64,000 bases of DNA from Dactylosporangium sp. AC04546 (GCF_022095675.1 NZ_JAHYSG010000013.1:1-64000); one strand, 5' to 3'. Counted from the first letter of the stretch, positions 38,469 to 49,587 are shown. Numbers and translations: made by a program. The notes: generated by a model from the letters alone, not told the origin.

Positions 38469-39538
38469 CTGGGGCCGATTTCGACCCTGTGGTTACCGTC
38501 GGGGGCGCCTGTTGTCGTGGGGATGGTCTCGCGGAGGGTGCCCGTCGGGGAGTACACCTGGACCTCGCCCGGGACCGACAGGAGCAGGTCGGTCGGGGAC
38601 GACCAGCACAGCGAGTACGACGCCGGGCGGGAGCCCGGCAGCTCGGCCGTCGTGGCGCCCGTTGCCGTGTCGACGATGCGCCAGTCGGTCACCGCATGGC
38701 GGCCGTCCGTCGACCAGCCGCAGGCGTCCTCGACCGGGCCGCTCACCGGGACCGTGCGGACGAGGTGGCCGTCCTCGGCGGAGAGCAGGGACAGGCCCTT
38801 GCCGTCCGGGGACGTCACCGCCACCTCCTGGCCGGTCCGGGTCCAGGCCGCCGGGCAGTCGCCGTTCACGCAGTGGTGGGCGGCCGCGTCGAACGGGAGG
38901 GCCCGGGCCTTCACCTGGCCCGCGTTCACCTCGATGATCGTGAGGCGGCCGGCCGAGGGGTCCGAGTACAGCAGGCTGCGGCCGTCCGGGGACCAGCTCA
39001 GCTGCCTCGGGACCGTGGCGAGCGGCAGGTCGCGGACGGTGTGGGCGCCCAGGTCGAGCAGCACCGCGAAACCGGTCCGCGCGGACAGTGCCAGCGCCAG
39101 GTCGCCGGCCGGGGCCGGCCGGACGTCCGGGAAGGGCACGGTGACGTAGCCGCCGGCCGTGCGGTCGTACACCCACGTGCTGTCGCGCGGGCCCGGCACC
39201 GCGACCAGCGTGAAGCCGCCCGGCAGCTCGACCGGGCGCAGCGTCGGCGGGGCCTCGGACACCGCGAATGGCACCGCCGACGGGCTCGCTGACGGGCTTG
39301 CCGGCGGGGTCGGGCGCGGCGGGGCCGGCTGGTCGTCGCGGTCGCGGTCACGGTTCAGCGGGATCACCAGGGCCGCCAGCAGGATCGCGGTCGCCCCGGC
39401 CGCCGCCGCGAGCCGCCGGCGGCGGATGCGCTTTGCCCGCAGTACCGCCGCAGCCGCCAGGGGAACCGGACGAGCCTCCGCGGCGAGGCCGGCCAGCGTG
39501 TGGCGGACCAGGCGGTCCAGCTCTGCGTCGCGGTTCAC
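38465..39538 (-). CDS. Membrane-anchored beta-propeller protein coupled to a sigma factor
   Basis: The 357-residue protein begins with a cytoplasmic stretch (VNRDAELDRLVRHTLAGLAAEA), one membrane span near residue 50 (AAAAGATAILLAALVIPL), a Pro/Ser linker, then an extracellular TolB/WD-like propeller (RQLSWSPDGRSLLYSD, EVAVTSPDGKGLSLL, CGWSTDGRHAVTD). Two or three cysteines may form disulfides. Its GTG overlaps the stop of the sigma gene, which suggests it is the cognate membrane partner or anti-sigma factor. No zinc-binding anti-sigma motif is seen. Confidence 0.8.
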   Translation of the reverse strand: MNRDAELDRLVRHTLAGLAAEARPVPLAAAAVLRAKRIRRRRLAAAAGATAILLAALVIPLNRDRDRDDQPAPPRPTPPASPSASPSAVPFAVSEAPPTLRPVELPGGFTLVAVPGPRDSTWVYDRTAGGYVTVPFPDVRPAPAGDLALALSARTGFAVLLDLGAHTVRDLPLATVPRQLSWSPDGRSLLYSDPSAGRLTIIEVNAGQVKARALPFDAAAHHCVNGDCPAAWTRTGQEVAVTSPDGKGLSLLSAEDGHLVRTVPVSGPVEDACGWSTDGRHAVTDWRIVDTATGATTAELPGSRPASYSLCWSSPTDLLLSVPGEVQVYSPTGTLRETIPTTTGAPDGNHRVEIGPS

Positions 39539-40035
39539 CGGCGCACCCCCGTTCCGTCGAGGTCCGGCAGGCGGCGGCGCAGGGTGGCCAGGGCGCGCGA
39601 GGCCTGGCTGCCGACGGTGCCGGTGGACACGCCGAGGAGGTCGGCGACCTGCTGCTCGCTCAGGTCCTCGAGGTACCGCAGGACCAGCACCGCCCGCTGG
39701 CGGGCCGGGAGCGTGGCCAGCGCCGCACGCATCGTGAGCCGCAGGTGGGGATCGTCGTCGGCCCTGCCGCGCTCGGGCGGCTCGGCCGTCACCACCTCGC
39801 GGCGATGTCGCAGGCGGCGCCACCAGGAGACGTGCTCGTGGTACATGATCTTGCGCACGTACGGCTCGGCGTCGCCGCGGATGCGGGTCCAGCGCAGCAT
39901 CGCCTTGGCCAGGGCCGTCTGCACCAGGTCCTCGGCCGCGTGCTGCTCGCCGGTCAGCGCGTACGCCACCCGCAGCAGGGTCGTGCCGCGGGCCGCCACG
40001 AACTCGCTGAACTCGCGCTCGGCTGCCTTGTCCAT
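39535..40035 (-). CDS. SigE-family ECF RNA polymerase sigma factor
   Basis: The 166-residue chain shows region 2 (EFSEFVAARGTTLLRVAYALTGEQHAAEDLVQTALAKAMLRW) and region 4 (LPARQRAVLVLRYLEDLSEQQVADLLGVSTGTVGSQASRAL), described here by span: residues 8-55 and 110-155. It belongs to the actinobacterial SigE-type ECF group that is usually paired with a membrane protein encoded downstream, as here. The ATG at 40035 follows GGAGGCGAT. Its target promoters are unknown. Confidence 0.9.
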   Translation of the reverse strand: MDKAAEREFSEFVAARGTTLLRVAYALTGEQHAAEDLVQTALAKAMLRWTRIRGDAEPYVRKIMYHEHVSWWRRLRHRREVVTAEPPERGRADDDPHLRLTMRAALATLPARQRAVLVLRYLEDLSEQQVADLLGVSTGTVGSQASRALATLRRRLPDLDGTGVRR

Positions 40036-40094
40036 CGATCGCCTCCGCCATCTACGACGCGCGGAGGGGTGCACCGCCTTGCACGCTGCCTCGT

Positions 40095-40553
40095 TCAGAT
40101 TTTGGCGGTGCGTTGCTCCCAGTCGCCGCCGCGCGGGATCAGCGCGACCACCCGCGAGTCGTCCTCGCGGCGGTCGAGGCGGACCTCCAGGTGCTCGTCG
40201 CTGAGCTGCTCGACCAGGCCCTCGCCCCACTCGACGAGCGTGACCGAGTCCTCCAGCGTCGCGTCGAGGTCGAGCGCGTCGACCTCGCCCAGCGGGTCCT
40301 TGACGGCGCCGAGCCGGTACGCGTCGACGTGCACCATCGGGATCCGGCCGCCCCGGTGCACGCGGGCGATCACGAACGTCGGGGAGGTGACGTCGCCGCT
40401 GACCTTCAGGCCGGCGCCGACGCCCTGGGCGAGCGCCGTCTTGCCGGCGCCCAGCGGGCCGGTCAGCACGACGAGGTCGCCCGGGCGCAGTACCTCGGAA
40501 AGCGCCCGCCCGAAGGCGCGCGTGTCGTCCGCAGTCGACAGGATTCGGCTCAC
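40095..40553 (-). CDS. tsaE: t6A synthesis ATPase TsaE
   Basis: The 152-residue ATPase has Walker A GPLGAGKTALAQG, the switch SPTFVI and the family block MVHVDAYRLG, with EWGEGL near the end. It drives the TsaB-TsaD cycle. The GTG overlaps the stop of the upstream hydrolase (GTGA). The sigma-factor cassette lies just downstream, which splits tsaE from tsaB. Confidence 0.95.
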   Translation of the reverse strand: MSRILSTADDTRAFGRALSEVLRPGDLVVLTGPLGAGKTALAQGVGAGLKVSGDVTSPTFVIARVHRGGRIPMVHVDAYRLGAVKDPLGEVDALDLDATLEDSVTLVEWGEGLVEQLSDEHLEVRLDRREDDSRVVALIPRGGDWEQRTAKI

Positions 40554-41626
40554 TGGTCCAGCACCTTCGTCAAGAACGTGTCCATGGCGTCGTTGACCTC
40601 GTCGGCGTGCTCGAGCAGCACGACGTGGCCACCGTCGGCGACCTCGACGAGCTCCGCCTCCGGCAGCACAGACGCTATCTCGCGGGTGTGCGCGATCGGT
40701 GTCAACACGTCATGGTCGCCGCACACGAGCAGCACCGGCACCCGCCGCAGCGGGCCGAGCACGAGCAGTCGCGCGTGGGTGTAGAGCGTCCGCAGGTACC
40801 GTGCGATCACATCGGTCGACGTGGTCGAGTTCATCTTCTCGACGTACGACACCAGGGCCGGGCTGGGGCGCTGGGTGCCGAACCCGTACCGCCGGGTCAG
40901 CAGCCAGGCCAGGTCGGTCGACGCCTTGCGGGCCCGGTCGATGACGGCCGAGCTGATCGGGCCGGCGAACCCGACGACCGGCATCAGCGGCCGGCGGAAC
41001 CGCGCCACGATGTCGGGCAGGCCGAAGTTGACCGTGTCGAGCTTGCCGGCCGACGTCGAGATCAGCACACAGGCCTCGACCCGGTTCTCGAACAGCTCCG
41101 GCACCTGCTCGGCCAGCGCCATGATCGTCATGCCGCCCATGGAGTGGCCGACGAGCACCACCGGGCCGGTCGGGGCGGTCGCCTGCAGTACCGCCCGCAG
41201 GCCGGCGCCGAGCGCGTCGAGCGTGTACTCGCCCTTGGTCAGGCGGCCCGAGCGGCCGTGGCCGGGCTGGTCGTAGAAGACCATGCGGTACTTGCCCTCG
41301 AACGCCTTGCGCTGGAAGTGGAACGTGCCCATGTCGAGGCAGAAGCCGTGGACGAACACCAGGGTCGGACCCTCTTTCGGCCCGTCCACGACTTCGACGT
41401 GCAGTTCGATGCCGTCATCGGTGGTGACGGTGAGCTCCTCGTCGAAGTCCCAGACGCCGAACTCCTCGTCGGCGTAGGGGTCGCCGGCCTTCTTGGAGCG
41501 GCTGACCAGGTACCGCTCGGTGGCCACACCGGCGGCGACACCGGCGGCGGCGAGGCCGACGATCGCGCCGATGATGCCCGCCTTGCGCCGCCGGCTGCTG
41601 CCCTTGGCGACTTCGACATCCGTCAT
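40550..41626 (-). CDS. Alpha/beta hydrolase with an N-terminal membrane anchor
   Basis: One membrane span (AGIIGAIVGLAAAGVAAGVA) near residue 25 is followed by an alpha/beta hydrolase domain with oxyanion HGFCLD, nucleophile elbow GHSMGG, acid CGDHD and the final histidine in GGHVVLLE. The triad is complete. The substrate is unknown. It is coupled by four-base overlaps both to alr (upstream) and to tsaE (downstream), an order conserved in many actinobacteria. Confidence 0.9.
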   Translation of the reverse strand: MTDVEVAKGSSRRRKAGIIGAIVGLAAAGVAAGVATERYLVSRSKKAGDPYADEEFGVWDFDEELTVTTDDGIELHVEVVDGPKEGPTLVFVHGFCLDMGTFHFQRKAFEGKYRMVFYDQPGHGRSGRLTKGEYTLDALGAGLRAVLQATAPTGPVVLVGHSMGGMTIMALAEQVPELFENRVEACVLISTSAGKLDTVNFGLPDIVARFRRPLMPVVGFAGPISSAVIDRARKASTDLAWLLTRRYGFGTQRPSPALVSYVEKMNSTTSTDVIARYLRTLYTHARLLVLGPLRRVPVLLVCGDHDVLTPIAHTREIASVLPEAELVEVADGGHVVLLEHADEVNDAMDTFLTKVLDQ

Positions 41627-42738
41627 GTCCGCTCCCCTACGTAGATCCGCGGCGTCCGCGCGCTCCCCATCCGCGTCACGATCTCGTAGTTGATGGTGTC
41701 GCAGGCCAGGGCCCAGTCATCGGCGGTCGGGCCGCCCCGCTGGATGAGGATCGCCTCATCGCCGGGGCGCACCTCGTCGTCGCCGCAGTCGACCACCACC
41801 TGGTCCATGCACACCCGCCCGACGATCCGCCGGACCTTGCCGGCGAGCCAGATCGGCCCGCGGCTGCTCGCGGCGCGCGGGACGCCGTCGCCGTACCCGA
41901 GCGGGACCAGCGCCAGGGTGGTGTCCTTCAACGTCTTGTATGTGTGGCCGTAGGAGACGCCCTCGCCGACGGGGACCTCTTTCACCAGGGCCACGCGGGC
42001 GTGGACGCTCATCGCCGGGCGCAGGTCCGGCCCCGCGCCCTCGATCGGCGACAGGCCGTACGTCGACAGGCCGACCCGGACCAGGTCGAAGTGGGTCTCG
42101 GGCAGCGTCAGGGTGGCCGCGGAGTTGGCCAGGTGGCGCAGCTCCGGGCGGATGCCGTGCCGCTCGGCGGCCTCGAGCGCGTCGTGGAACGCGGCGAGCT
42201 GCCGGGCGGTCGACGGGTGGCCGGGCTCGTCAGCGCAGGCGAGGTGGCTCCAGACGGCCTTGATCTCGGCGTCGCCGTCGCCCGCGGCCTTGGCGGCCCG
42301 TTCGAGCAGGGCCGGCCAGTCCTTCTGGGCGGCGCCGCCGCGGGACAGGCCGGTGTCGATCTTCAGGTGGACCTTGGCCGGTTTTTTGGCTTTTCTGGCG
42401 CTTTGCGTGATCTCAAGGAGTCCGTCGATCGAGGCAGCGGACAGGTCGATGTCCCGCTCGATGGCGTCGTGGAGCGGGCGGTCCGGGCTGTGCAGCCAGG
42501 CGAGCACCGGCGCGGTGATGCCGGCGTCGCGGAGGGTGATCGCCTCGTCGAGCGTGGCGACGCCGAGCCAGTCGGCGCCGGCCTGGAGCGCGGCGCGGGC
42601 CACGGGCAGCATGCCGTGGCCGTACGCGTCGGCCTTGACGACCGTCATCAGCCGCGTGCCGGGCGCGAGGTAGTCACGCAGGGTCGCGACATTGTGCCGG
42701 ATCGCGTCGAGATCGACCCGGACCTGCGCCTGCCACAT
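41623..42738 (-). CDS. alr: Alanine racemase
   Basis: It makes D-alanine for peptidoglycan with pyridoxal phosphate. The PLP lysine is in VVKADAYGHG near residue 34, the second catalytic tyrosine is in GVSYGHTY, and the motifs LALVPLGYGDGV and GRVCMDQ are intact. The length of 371 residues is typical. Its stop overlaps the start of the hydrolase gene (ATGA). Confidence 0.97.
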   Translation of the reverse strand: MWQAQVRVDLDAIRHNVATLRDYLAPGTRLMTVVKADAYGHGMLPVARAALQAGADWLGVATLDEAITLRDAGITAPVLAWLHSPDRPLHDAIERDIDLSAASIDGLLEITQSARKAKKPAKVHLKIDTGLSRGGAAQKDWPALLERAAKAAGDGDAEIKAVWSHLACADEPGHPSTARQLAAFHDALEAAERHGIRPELRHLANSAATLTLPETHFDLVRVGLSTYGLSPIEGAGPDLRPAMSVHARVALVKEVPVGEGVSYGHTYKTLKDTTLALVPLGYGDGVPRAASSRGPIWLAGKVRRIVGRVCMDQVVVDCGDDEVRPGDEAILIQRGGPTADDWALACDTINYEIVTRMGSARTPRIYVGERT

Positions 42739-42794
42739 CCTCCTAGGGTAAGTGGTCCTGGCTGAAGTCGATCAGGGCGATCTGTTCGACCTGT

Positions 42795-44225
42795 TCAGAA
42801 CAGCGAGCGCACCGCCGGGCGGAGGTGGGCGGCCACGTCCGCCGCCGTCACCGGGCCCTCCTCGGCGGCCAGCCGACCGGCCAGGCCGTGGACGAACGCG
42901 GCGGCGATGGCGGCGTGCTCGGCGGGCAGGCCGGCGGCCAGGAGCGAGCCGAGCAGGCCGGCCAGGACGTCGCCCGTGCCGCCGGTCGCGAGGGCCGCGG
43001 TGCCGGTCGGGTTGACGAAGACCCGGGCGTCCGGTGTGGCGACGATGGTTCGATCGCCCTTCAGCAGTACCACCGAATCCATGCGCTCGGCGAGGTGCAC
43101 GGCCGCCGCCACCCGGTCGTCGCCCGGGGCGCCGCCGGCGAGCCGCTGGAACTCGCCGTCGTGCGGGGTCACCACGGTCGGGGCGTCGCGGTCGCGCAGC
43201 CAGTCGGCCATGCGGGCGTCGACCAGGAGCGTGAGCGCGTCGGCGTCGAGGATCACGGGGACGGGGGCGCCGAGGACGGTGCGCAGCTCGGCGTACGAGC
43301 GCTCGTCGGTGCCGAGGCCGCTGCCGCACGCCCACGCCTGCACGCGGCCGGCGTCCGGGACGCGGTCGGTGGAGATCACCGTCGGGTGGTGGCGGCGGAC
43401 CTGGCCGGCGGCGCTGCCCGCGTAGCGGACCAGGCCGGCCGGGCCGGCGAGGGCGCCGGCGACCGACAGCACGGCGGCGCCCGGGTAGCGGTCGGACCCG
43501 GTGGCGATGCCGACGACGCCGCGGGAGTACTTGTTGTCGTTCGCCGAGGGCCGCGGCCACCAGGCGGCGATGTCGTCGGCGTCGGGGAGGTACAGGGCGG
43601 GGTCGCCGTCGAGGTACGGCGCGAGGCCGATGTCGACGAGCTCGACGAGGCCGCTGTGGACGGCGCCGGCCCCGACGAGCAGGCCGGGCTTGAGCGCGCC
43701 GAACGTGACGGTGATGTCGGCGTGGATGGCCATGCCGTTGACGGCGCCGGTGTCGGCGTCGACCCCGGACGGCACGTCGACGGCGATGACCGGCGCGCCG
43801 CGCAGCGCGCTGGACACCTCGGCGACGCGGCTGGCGGCCGGCTCCCGCAGCCCGCCCCGCCCGCCGATCCCGAGGATGCCGTCGACGACGAGGTCGACCG
43901 CCGCGGGCACGTCGCGGGTGATGGTGCCGCCGGCCTGCCGCAGCGCCGCGGCGCCGCCCTGGTGGACCCGCTCGGGGTCGAGCAGCAGCGCCGACACCCC
44001 GGCGCCGCGCCGCGCGAGCATGGCCCCGGCGTACAACGCGTCGCCGCCGTTGTTGCCGGGCCCGACGAGCAGCAGCACCCGGCTGCCGTACACCCGCGGC
44101 AGGGTCTCGGCGCACCGCCGCGCCAGCCCGGCGGCGGCGCGCTGCATGAGCGCGCCTCCGGGGAGGACTTTCATGAGGGCCTCTTCGGCCGCTCGAACCT
44201 GGGCGACGCGCCAGGCAGCTCTCAC
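42795..44225 (-). CDS. nnr: Bifunctional NAD(P)H-hydrate epimerase and dehydratase
   Basis: It repairs hydrated NADH and NADPH. The N-terminal epimerase domain (about 1-210) shows LLVGPGNNGGDALYAG and VIAVDVPSGVDADTG; the C-terminal ADP- or ATP-dependent dehydratase shows GVVGIATGSDRYPGAA, TPHDGEFQRL and the ribokinase-like anion hole NPTGTAALATGGTGDVLAG. The 476 residues match the fused form common in bacteria. It starts with GTG, and alr follows 56 bases later. Confidence 0.95.
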   Translation of the reverse strand: MRAAWRVAQVRAAEEALMKVLPGGALMQRAAAGLARRCAETLPRVYGSRVLLLVGPGNNGGDALYAGAMLARRGAGVSALLLDPERVHQGGAAALRQAGGTITRDVPAAVDLVVDGILGIGGRGGLREPAASRVAEVSSALRGAPVIAVDVPSGVDADTGAVNGMAIHADITVTFGALKPGLLVGAGAVHSGLVELVDIGLAPYLDGDPALYLPDADDIAAWWPRPSANDNKYSRGVVGIATGSDRYPGAAVLSVAGALAGPAGLVRYAGSAAGQVRRHHPTVISTDRVPDAGRVQAWACGSGLGTDERSYAELRTVLGAPVPVILDADALTLLVDARMADWLRDRDAPTVVTPHDGEFQRLAGGAPGDDRVAAAVHLAERMDSVVLLKGDRTIVATPDARVFVNPTGTAALATGGTGDVLAGLLGSLLAAGLPAEHAAIAAAFVHGLAGRLAAEEGPVTAADVAAHLRPAVRSLF

Positions 44226-44323
44226 GCTGGACTCCCTGTGTCGGCGGTGCTCACGCTGCTCTTCCCCGGACCGGGCCGCTCTCCCCCGCGCTGGTCGATC
44301 TCACGCCCGGCTCCCCCGCGGCC

Positions 44324-44368
44324 GCCCGGCTCAAGCCGGGCCTTCCGTCTCCGCCTGCGGAGACGGAA
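44324..44368 (-). other. Two hairpins at the 3' end of acpS
   Basis: GCCCGGC/GCCGGGC (44324-44341) spans the acpS stop, and TTCCGTCTCCG/CGGAGACGGAA (44343-44368) lies inside the last codons. The 11-bp stem is perfect. They may end or slow transcription before nnr, but no T-run follows. Confidence 0.45.
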
Positions 44369-44741
44369 GTCGCTCGGCGACCACCATCGCCGAGGCGATC
44401 CCGCCGTCGTGGGACAGCGACAGGTGCCACCGCGAGATGCCGCGCTCCGCCGCCGCCTGGGCGACGCTCCCGGACACGGTCAGCCACGGCCGACCGTCAC
44501 GGTCGGTCACGATCTCGCAGTCGTGCCAGTGCAGGCCCGCCGGGGCGCCGAGGGCCTTCGCCACGGCCTCCTTGGCCGCGAACCGGGCGGCGAGCGACTC
44601 GGCGGAGCGCGGGTTGCCGGAGGACGTCGTCCGCTCGGCGCCGGTGAACAGGCGCTCGGCGAGCAGCGGCGTGCGCTCCAGCGCCTTGCCGAACCGCTCG
44701 ACCAGGACGACGTCCATCCCGACGGACACGATCACAGGCAT
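44331..44741 (-). CDS. acpS: Holo-[acyl-carrier-protein] synthase
   Basis: AcpS loads phosphopantetheine onto acyl carrier proteins. The 136-residue chain has the magnesium-binding [12 protein letters not shown], the second motif [18 protein letters not shown] and the closing [19 protein letters not shown]. The ATG at 44741 follows GGCAGGGT closely. It lies between glmS and nnr on the same strand. Confidence 0.93.
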   Translation of the reverse strand: MPVIVSVGMDVVLVERFGKALERTPLLAERLFTGAERTTSSGNPRSAESLAARFAAKEAVAKALGAPAGLHWHDCEIVTDRDGRPWLTVSGSVAQAAAERGISRWHLSLSHDGGIASAMVVAERLPSPQAETEGPA

Positions 44742-44765
44742 ACCCTGCCATACCGCGTTCCGCCA

Positions 44766-44841
44766 CCACGTCGATGCCGACACGTTTCCCAATCAACGTA
44801 CAGCGCCCCACCAAACCGTCCGACCGTCCGGTTACGGAGCG
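44766..44841 (-). repeat. 76-base element similar to the truA leader and start
   Basis: This segment between the glmS stop and acpS matches 63763-63838 at 59 of 76 positions with no gap. Shared cores are CTCCGTAAC, GTTTGGT, GTACGTTGAT and TCGACGTGG. In the truA copy it covers the terminator loop, leader and first codons. Here one frame would read [12 protein letters not shown], close to CTLMSKRIRVDV of truA, but no gene follows. Confidence 0.65.
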
Positions 44842-44846
44842 TGGCG

Positions 44847-46712
<1,866 letters not shown>

Positions 46713-46798
46713 GATGAGTACCGTAGCAGAAGATCGAGCAGTACTCGTGCGCGAAACTGTCGTCAATGCGCACGGCATCTGCGCACAAACGGGTGACA

Positions 46799-46824
46799 CG
46801 GCGCCGCCCCGGGAAGCGGCGCCG
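46799..46824 (-). terminator. Terminator after the short-chain dehydrogenase gene
   Basis: A perfect 9-bp stem, CGGCGCCGC with GCGGCGCCG, closes an eight-base loop five bases past the stop of the dehydrogenase gene on the minus strand. There is no long T-run. Confidence 0.55.
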
Positions 46825-46828
46825 GGCG

Positions 46829-47587
46829 TCAGGCCAGCGATGAGCGGATCTGGGCGCCGCCGTCCACGACCAGCGTCTGGCCGGTCATCCAGCGTGACGC
46901 GGGGCCGGCCAGGAACGTGATCACGTCCGCGATGTCGTCTGGCTCGCCGATGCGGCGCAGCGGCAGGTGGTCGTTGAGGTACTCCTCGTTGTTCTCCCAC
47001 AGCCCCCGCGCGAGGTGCGTGCGCACGATGCCCGGGGCGACGCCGTTGACCCGCACGGCGGGGGCGAGCTCGGCGCCCATCTGCCGGGTCAGGTGGATGA
47101 CCGCGGCCTTGGTGGCGTTGTAGTACCCGATCCCCGGCTCAGTGAGCAGTCCGCCGACCGACGCCACGTTGACGATGGCGCCGCCCCGGGCCGACATCGA
47201 CGCCTTCCACACCAGCTGGCTCCACAGCACGACGCCGAACTGGTTGAGCCGGACCGTCTTCTCGGCCCGGACCGGGTCGATCTCCATGAGCGGCCCGAAG
47301 TACGGGTTGGTGCCGGCGTTGTTCACCAGCACGTCGACGGCGCCGAAGCGCTCCACCGCGGCACCGACGACCGCGGCGGCCTGCTCGGGCTCGGCGGCGT
47401 GCGCCGCGTGGGCCAGCACGCCGACGCCGGGGTGGGCCGCGGTGATCTCGGCGGCGACCTCTTCGAGCGTCTCGATCTTGCGGGAGGTCAGCACGACGTT
47501 GCAGCCCTCGGCGGCGAAGGCGAGGGCGGTCGCCTTGCCGATGCCACGGGAGGCGCCGGTGACGATGACGGTGCGGGCGTTGGTCAT
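46829..47587 (-). CDS. Short-chain dehydrogenase/reductase
   Basis: The Rossmann NAD(P) loop is TGASRGIG, followed by NNAG, the catalytic serine region NVASVGG and the YYNATK tyrosine-lysine pair. The last part ends FLAGPASRWMTGQTLVVDGG, the classic SDR close, in 252 residues. The Arg after the glycine loop (TSRK) favours NADP(H). The substrate is unknown. It lies between glmM and glmS, where it is not a usual member of the pathway. Confidence 0.93.
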   Translation of the reverse strand: MTNARTVIVTGASRGIGKATALAFAAEGCNVVLTSRKIETLEEVAAEITAAHPGVGVLAHAAHAAEPEQAAAVVGAAVERFGAVDVLVNNAGTNPYFGPLMEIDPVRAEKTVRLNQFGVVLWSQLVWKASMSARGGAIVNVASVGGLLTEPGIGYYNATKAAVIHLTRQMGAELAPAVRVNGVAPGIVRTHLARGLWENNEEYLNDHLPLRRIGEPDDIADVITFLAGPASRWMTGQTLVVDGGAQIRSSLA

Positions 47588-47612
47588 GCCCGCACGTTAC
47601 CCGCCGGTACTA

Positions 47613-48947
47613 CTAGACCGCGCGGACGATCGCCGCGATCCGCTCGGCGGCCTCGCGGGCCGTCTCCTGCGTGCCGGCCTCGACCATCACCCGGACGAGC
47701 TGCTCCGTGCCCGAGGGCCGCAGCAGCACCCGGCCGGTGCCGCCGAGCTCGGCCTCGACCTGCTTGGCCGCGTCGAGCACCTGCGGCGAGCGGGCGGCGG
47801 CCGCCCGGTCGGAGACGGGCACGTTGATCATCACCTGCGGCAGCCGGTGCACCACGGAGGCCAGGTCCCGCAGGCTCCGCCGGGTGGTCGTCATGCGTCC
47901 CATGAGGTGCAGCGCGGTCAGCACGCCGTCGCCGGTGGTGGCGTAGGCCGGCATGACGATGTGGCCGCTCTGCTCACCGCCGAGGGCCAGGCCCTTGGCC
48001 CGCAGCTCCTCCAGCACATACCGGTCGCCGACCTTGGTCTCCAGCAGCCGGATGCCGGCCTCGGCCATGGCGAGCTTCAGGCCCAGGTTGCTCATGACGG
48101 TCGCGACGAGCGTGTCGTCGGTGAGGCTGCCGGCCTCGCGCATCGACACGGCCAGGATCGCCATGATCTGGTCGCCGTCGATGTCGGCGCCGTCGGCGGC
48201 GACCGCGATGCAGCGGTCGGCGTCGCCGTCGTGCGCGATGCCGAGGTCGGCGCCGTGCTCGACGACGGCGGCGCGCAGCTGGTCGAGGTGGTTGGAGCCG
48301 CAGTCCTCGTTGATGTTGAGCCCGTCGGGGTCGGCGTTGATCGCGACCACGGCGGCACCGGCCCGGCGGTAGGCCTCCGGGGCGGCCGAGGAGGCGGCGC
48401 CGTTGGCGCAGTCGACGACGACCTTGAGCTCGGCGAGCGGGCTGGGCAGGGAGGTCAGCAGGTGCCGCACGTAGCGGTCCTCGCCGTCGGCGTAGTCGGT
48501 GACCCGGCCGATCCCGGCGCCGGTGGGGCGGCGGCGGGTGCCGCTCGCCATCAGCTGCTCGATCTCGTCCTCGACCTCGTCGGGCAGCTTGTGACCGCCG
48601 GCGGCGAAGAGCTTGATCCCGTTGTCGGGCATGGGGTTGTGCGAGGCGGACAGCATCACGCCGATGTCGGCGCCGAGCACCCCGGTGAGGTACGCCACGG
48701 CCGGGGTCGGCAGCACGCCCACCCGCACCACGTTGGCGCCGGCACTGGTCAGGCCGGCCACGACGGCCGCCTCCAGCATCTCGCCGCTCGCCCGCGGGTC
48801 GCGGCCGACGACGGCGACCGGCGCATGGGAGTGGTCGTGTTCGAACAGCGCCTGCGCGGCCGCGACGGCGACGGCCATCGCGAGCTCGGGAGTCAGGTCG
48901 GCGTTCGCCCGTCCCCGCACCCCGTCGGTGCCGAAGAGTCGCCCCAT
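47613..48947 (-). CDS. glmM: Phosphoglucosamine mutase
   Basis: It interconverts glucosamine-6-phosphate and glucosamine-1-phosphate. It starts [12 protein letters not shown], the phosphoserine loop is [14 protein letters not shown], the metal loop is DGDADR and the sugar loop is GGEQSGH; the phosphate loop [10 protein letters not shown] closes it. The length is 444 residues. GGGAGG precedes the ATG at 48947. It follows rpsI on the same strand, the common actinobacterial order. Confidence 0.98.
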   Translation of the reverse strand: MGRLFGTDGVRGRANADLTPELAMAVAVAAAQALFEHDHSHAPVAVVGRDPRASGEMLEAAVVAGLTSAGANVVRVGVLPTPAVAYLTGVLGADIGVMLSASHNPMPDNGIKLFAAGGHKLPDEVEDEIEQLMASGTRRRPTGAGIGRVTDYADGEDRYVRHLLTSLPSPLAELKVVVDCANGAASSAAPEAYRRAGAAVVAINADPDGLNINEDCGSNHLDQLRAAVVEHGADLGIAHDGDADRCIAVAADGADIDGDQIMAILAVSMREAGSLTDDTLVATVMSNLGLKLAMAEAGIRLLETKVGDRYVLEELRAKGLALGGEQSGHIVMPAYATTGDGVLTALHLMGRMTTTRRSLRDLASVVHRLPQVMINVPVSDRAAAARSPQVLDAAKQVEAELGGTGRVLLRPSGTEQLVRVMVEAGTQETAREAAERIAAIVRAV

Positions 48948-49033
48948 TGCGTACCTCCCATGGTCGTACTTCCGCGCAGGCGAAATCGGCCGGGCGCTCA
49001 CCTCCCAGGGTGGCACCCGGCCGACAGGCGTGG

Positions 49034-49567
49034 TTAGCGCTTCGAGTACTGCGGAGCCTTGCGGGCCTTCTTCAGACCGTACTTCTTGCGCTCGGTCGCA
49101 CGCGCGTCACGAGTCAGGAAGCCGGCCTTCTTGAGCGCGCCGCGGTCGTCGGCGTCGTTCTCGACGAGCGCGCGCGCGATGGCGAGGCGCAGCGCACCGG
49201 CCTGGCCGGTGGTGCCGCCACCGCGGAGGTTGGCGTAGACGTCGAACGCCTCGGCCTTCTCCACGATCACCAGCGGCTCACGGACCGACTGCTGGTGGAC
49301 CTTGCTCGGGAAGTAGCTCTCCAGCTCGCGGCCGTTGAGCTGGAACTTGCCGGTGCCGGGGACCAGGCGGACCCGGACGATGGCCTCCTTGCGGCGGCCG
49401 ACGGTCTGGATCGGCTGGCCGGCACGGCGGGCCCGGGTGGGCGCCGTGGCGGTGGCCGTAGCGGTCGCCGTGGTGGGCGCCGTGGTGGTGGCAGCGGGCG
49501 GCGCCGGGGTCTCGACGGTCGCGACAGCGGCCGGCGTCGGGGCGTCGATGGTCTCGTCGGTCGTCAC
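49034..49567 (-). CDS. rpsI: 30S ribosomal protein S9
   Basis: The C-terminal 130 residues are standard S9 ([38 protein letters not shown], and the basic tail [12 protein letters not shown] that reaches the P-site). The first 45 residues form an Ala/Thr/Pro-rich extension with repeated AT dipeptides, as in other actinobacteria. The GTG at 49567 follows AAGGA. A second GTG at 49591 overlaps the rplM stop and is an alternative. Confidence 0.97.
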   Translation of the reverse strand: MTTDETIDAPTPAAVATVETPAPPAATTTAPTTATATATATAPTRARRAGQPIQTVGRRKEAIVRVRLVPGTGKFQLNGRELESYFPSKVHQQSVREPLVIVEKAEAFDVYANLRGGGTTGQAGALRLAIARALVENDADDRGALKKAGFLTRDARATERKKYGLKKARKAPQYSKR

Positions 49568-49587
49568 GCTCTGTCCTTCGTCCGCGC

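Noticed and set aside
35924..39292. A 1,122-residue plus-strand frame covering the Hsp70-like gene in another frame
   Set aside because: It overlaps the real gene in a shifted frame and crosses into the convergent propeller gene. The Hsp70 and WD motifs are all in the frame starting at 36405.
44742..44846. A small gene or truA pseudogene in the glmS-acpS gap
   Set aside because: Only the first dozen codons resemble truA and nothing further matches, so it is recorded as a repeat element and not as a pseudogene.
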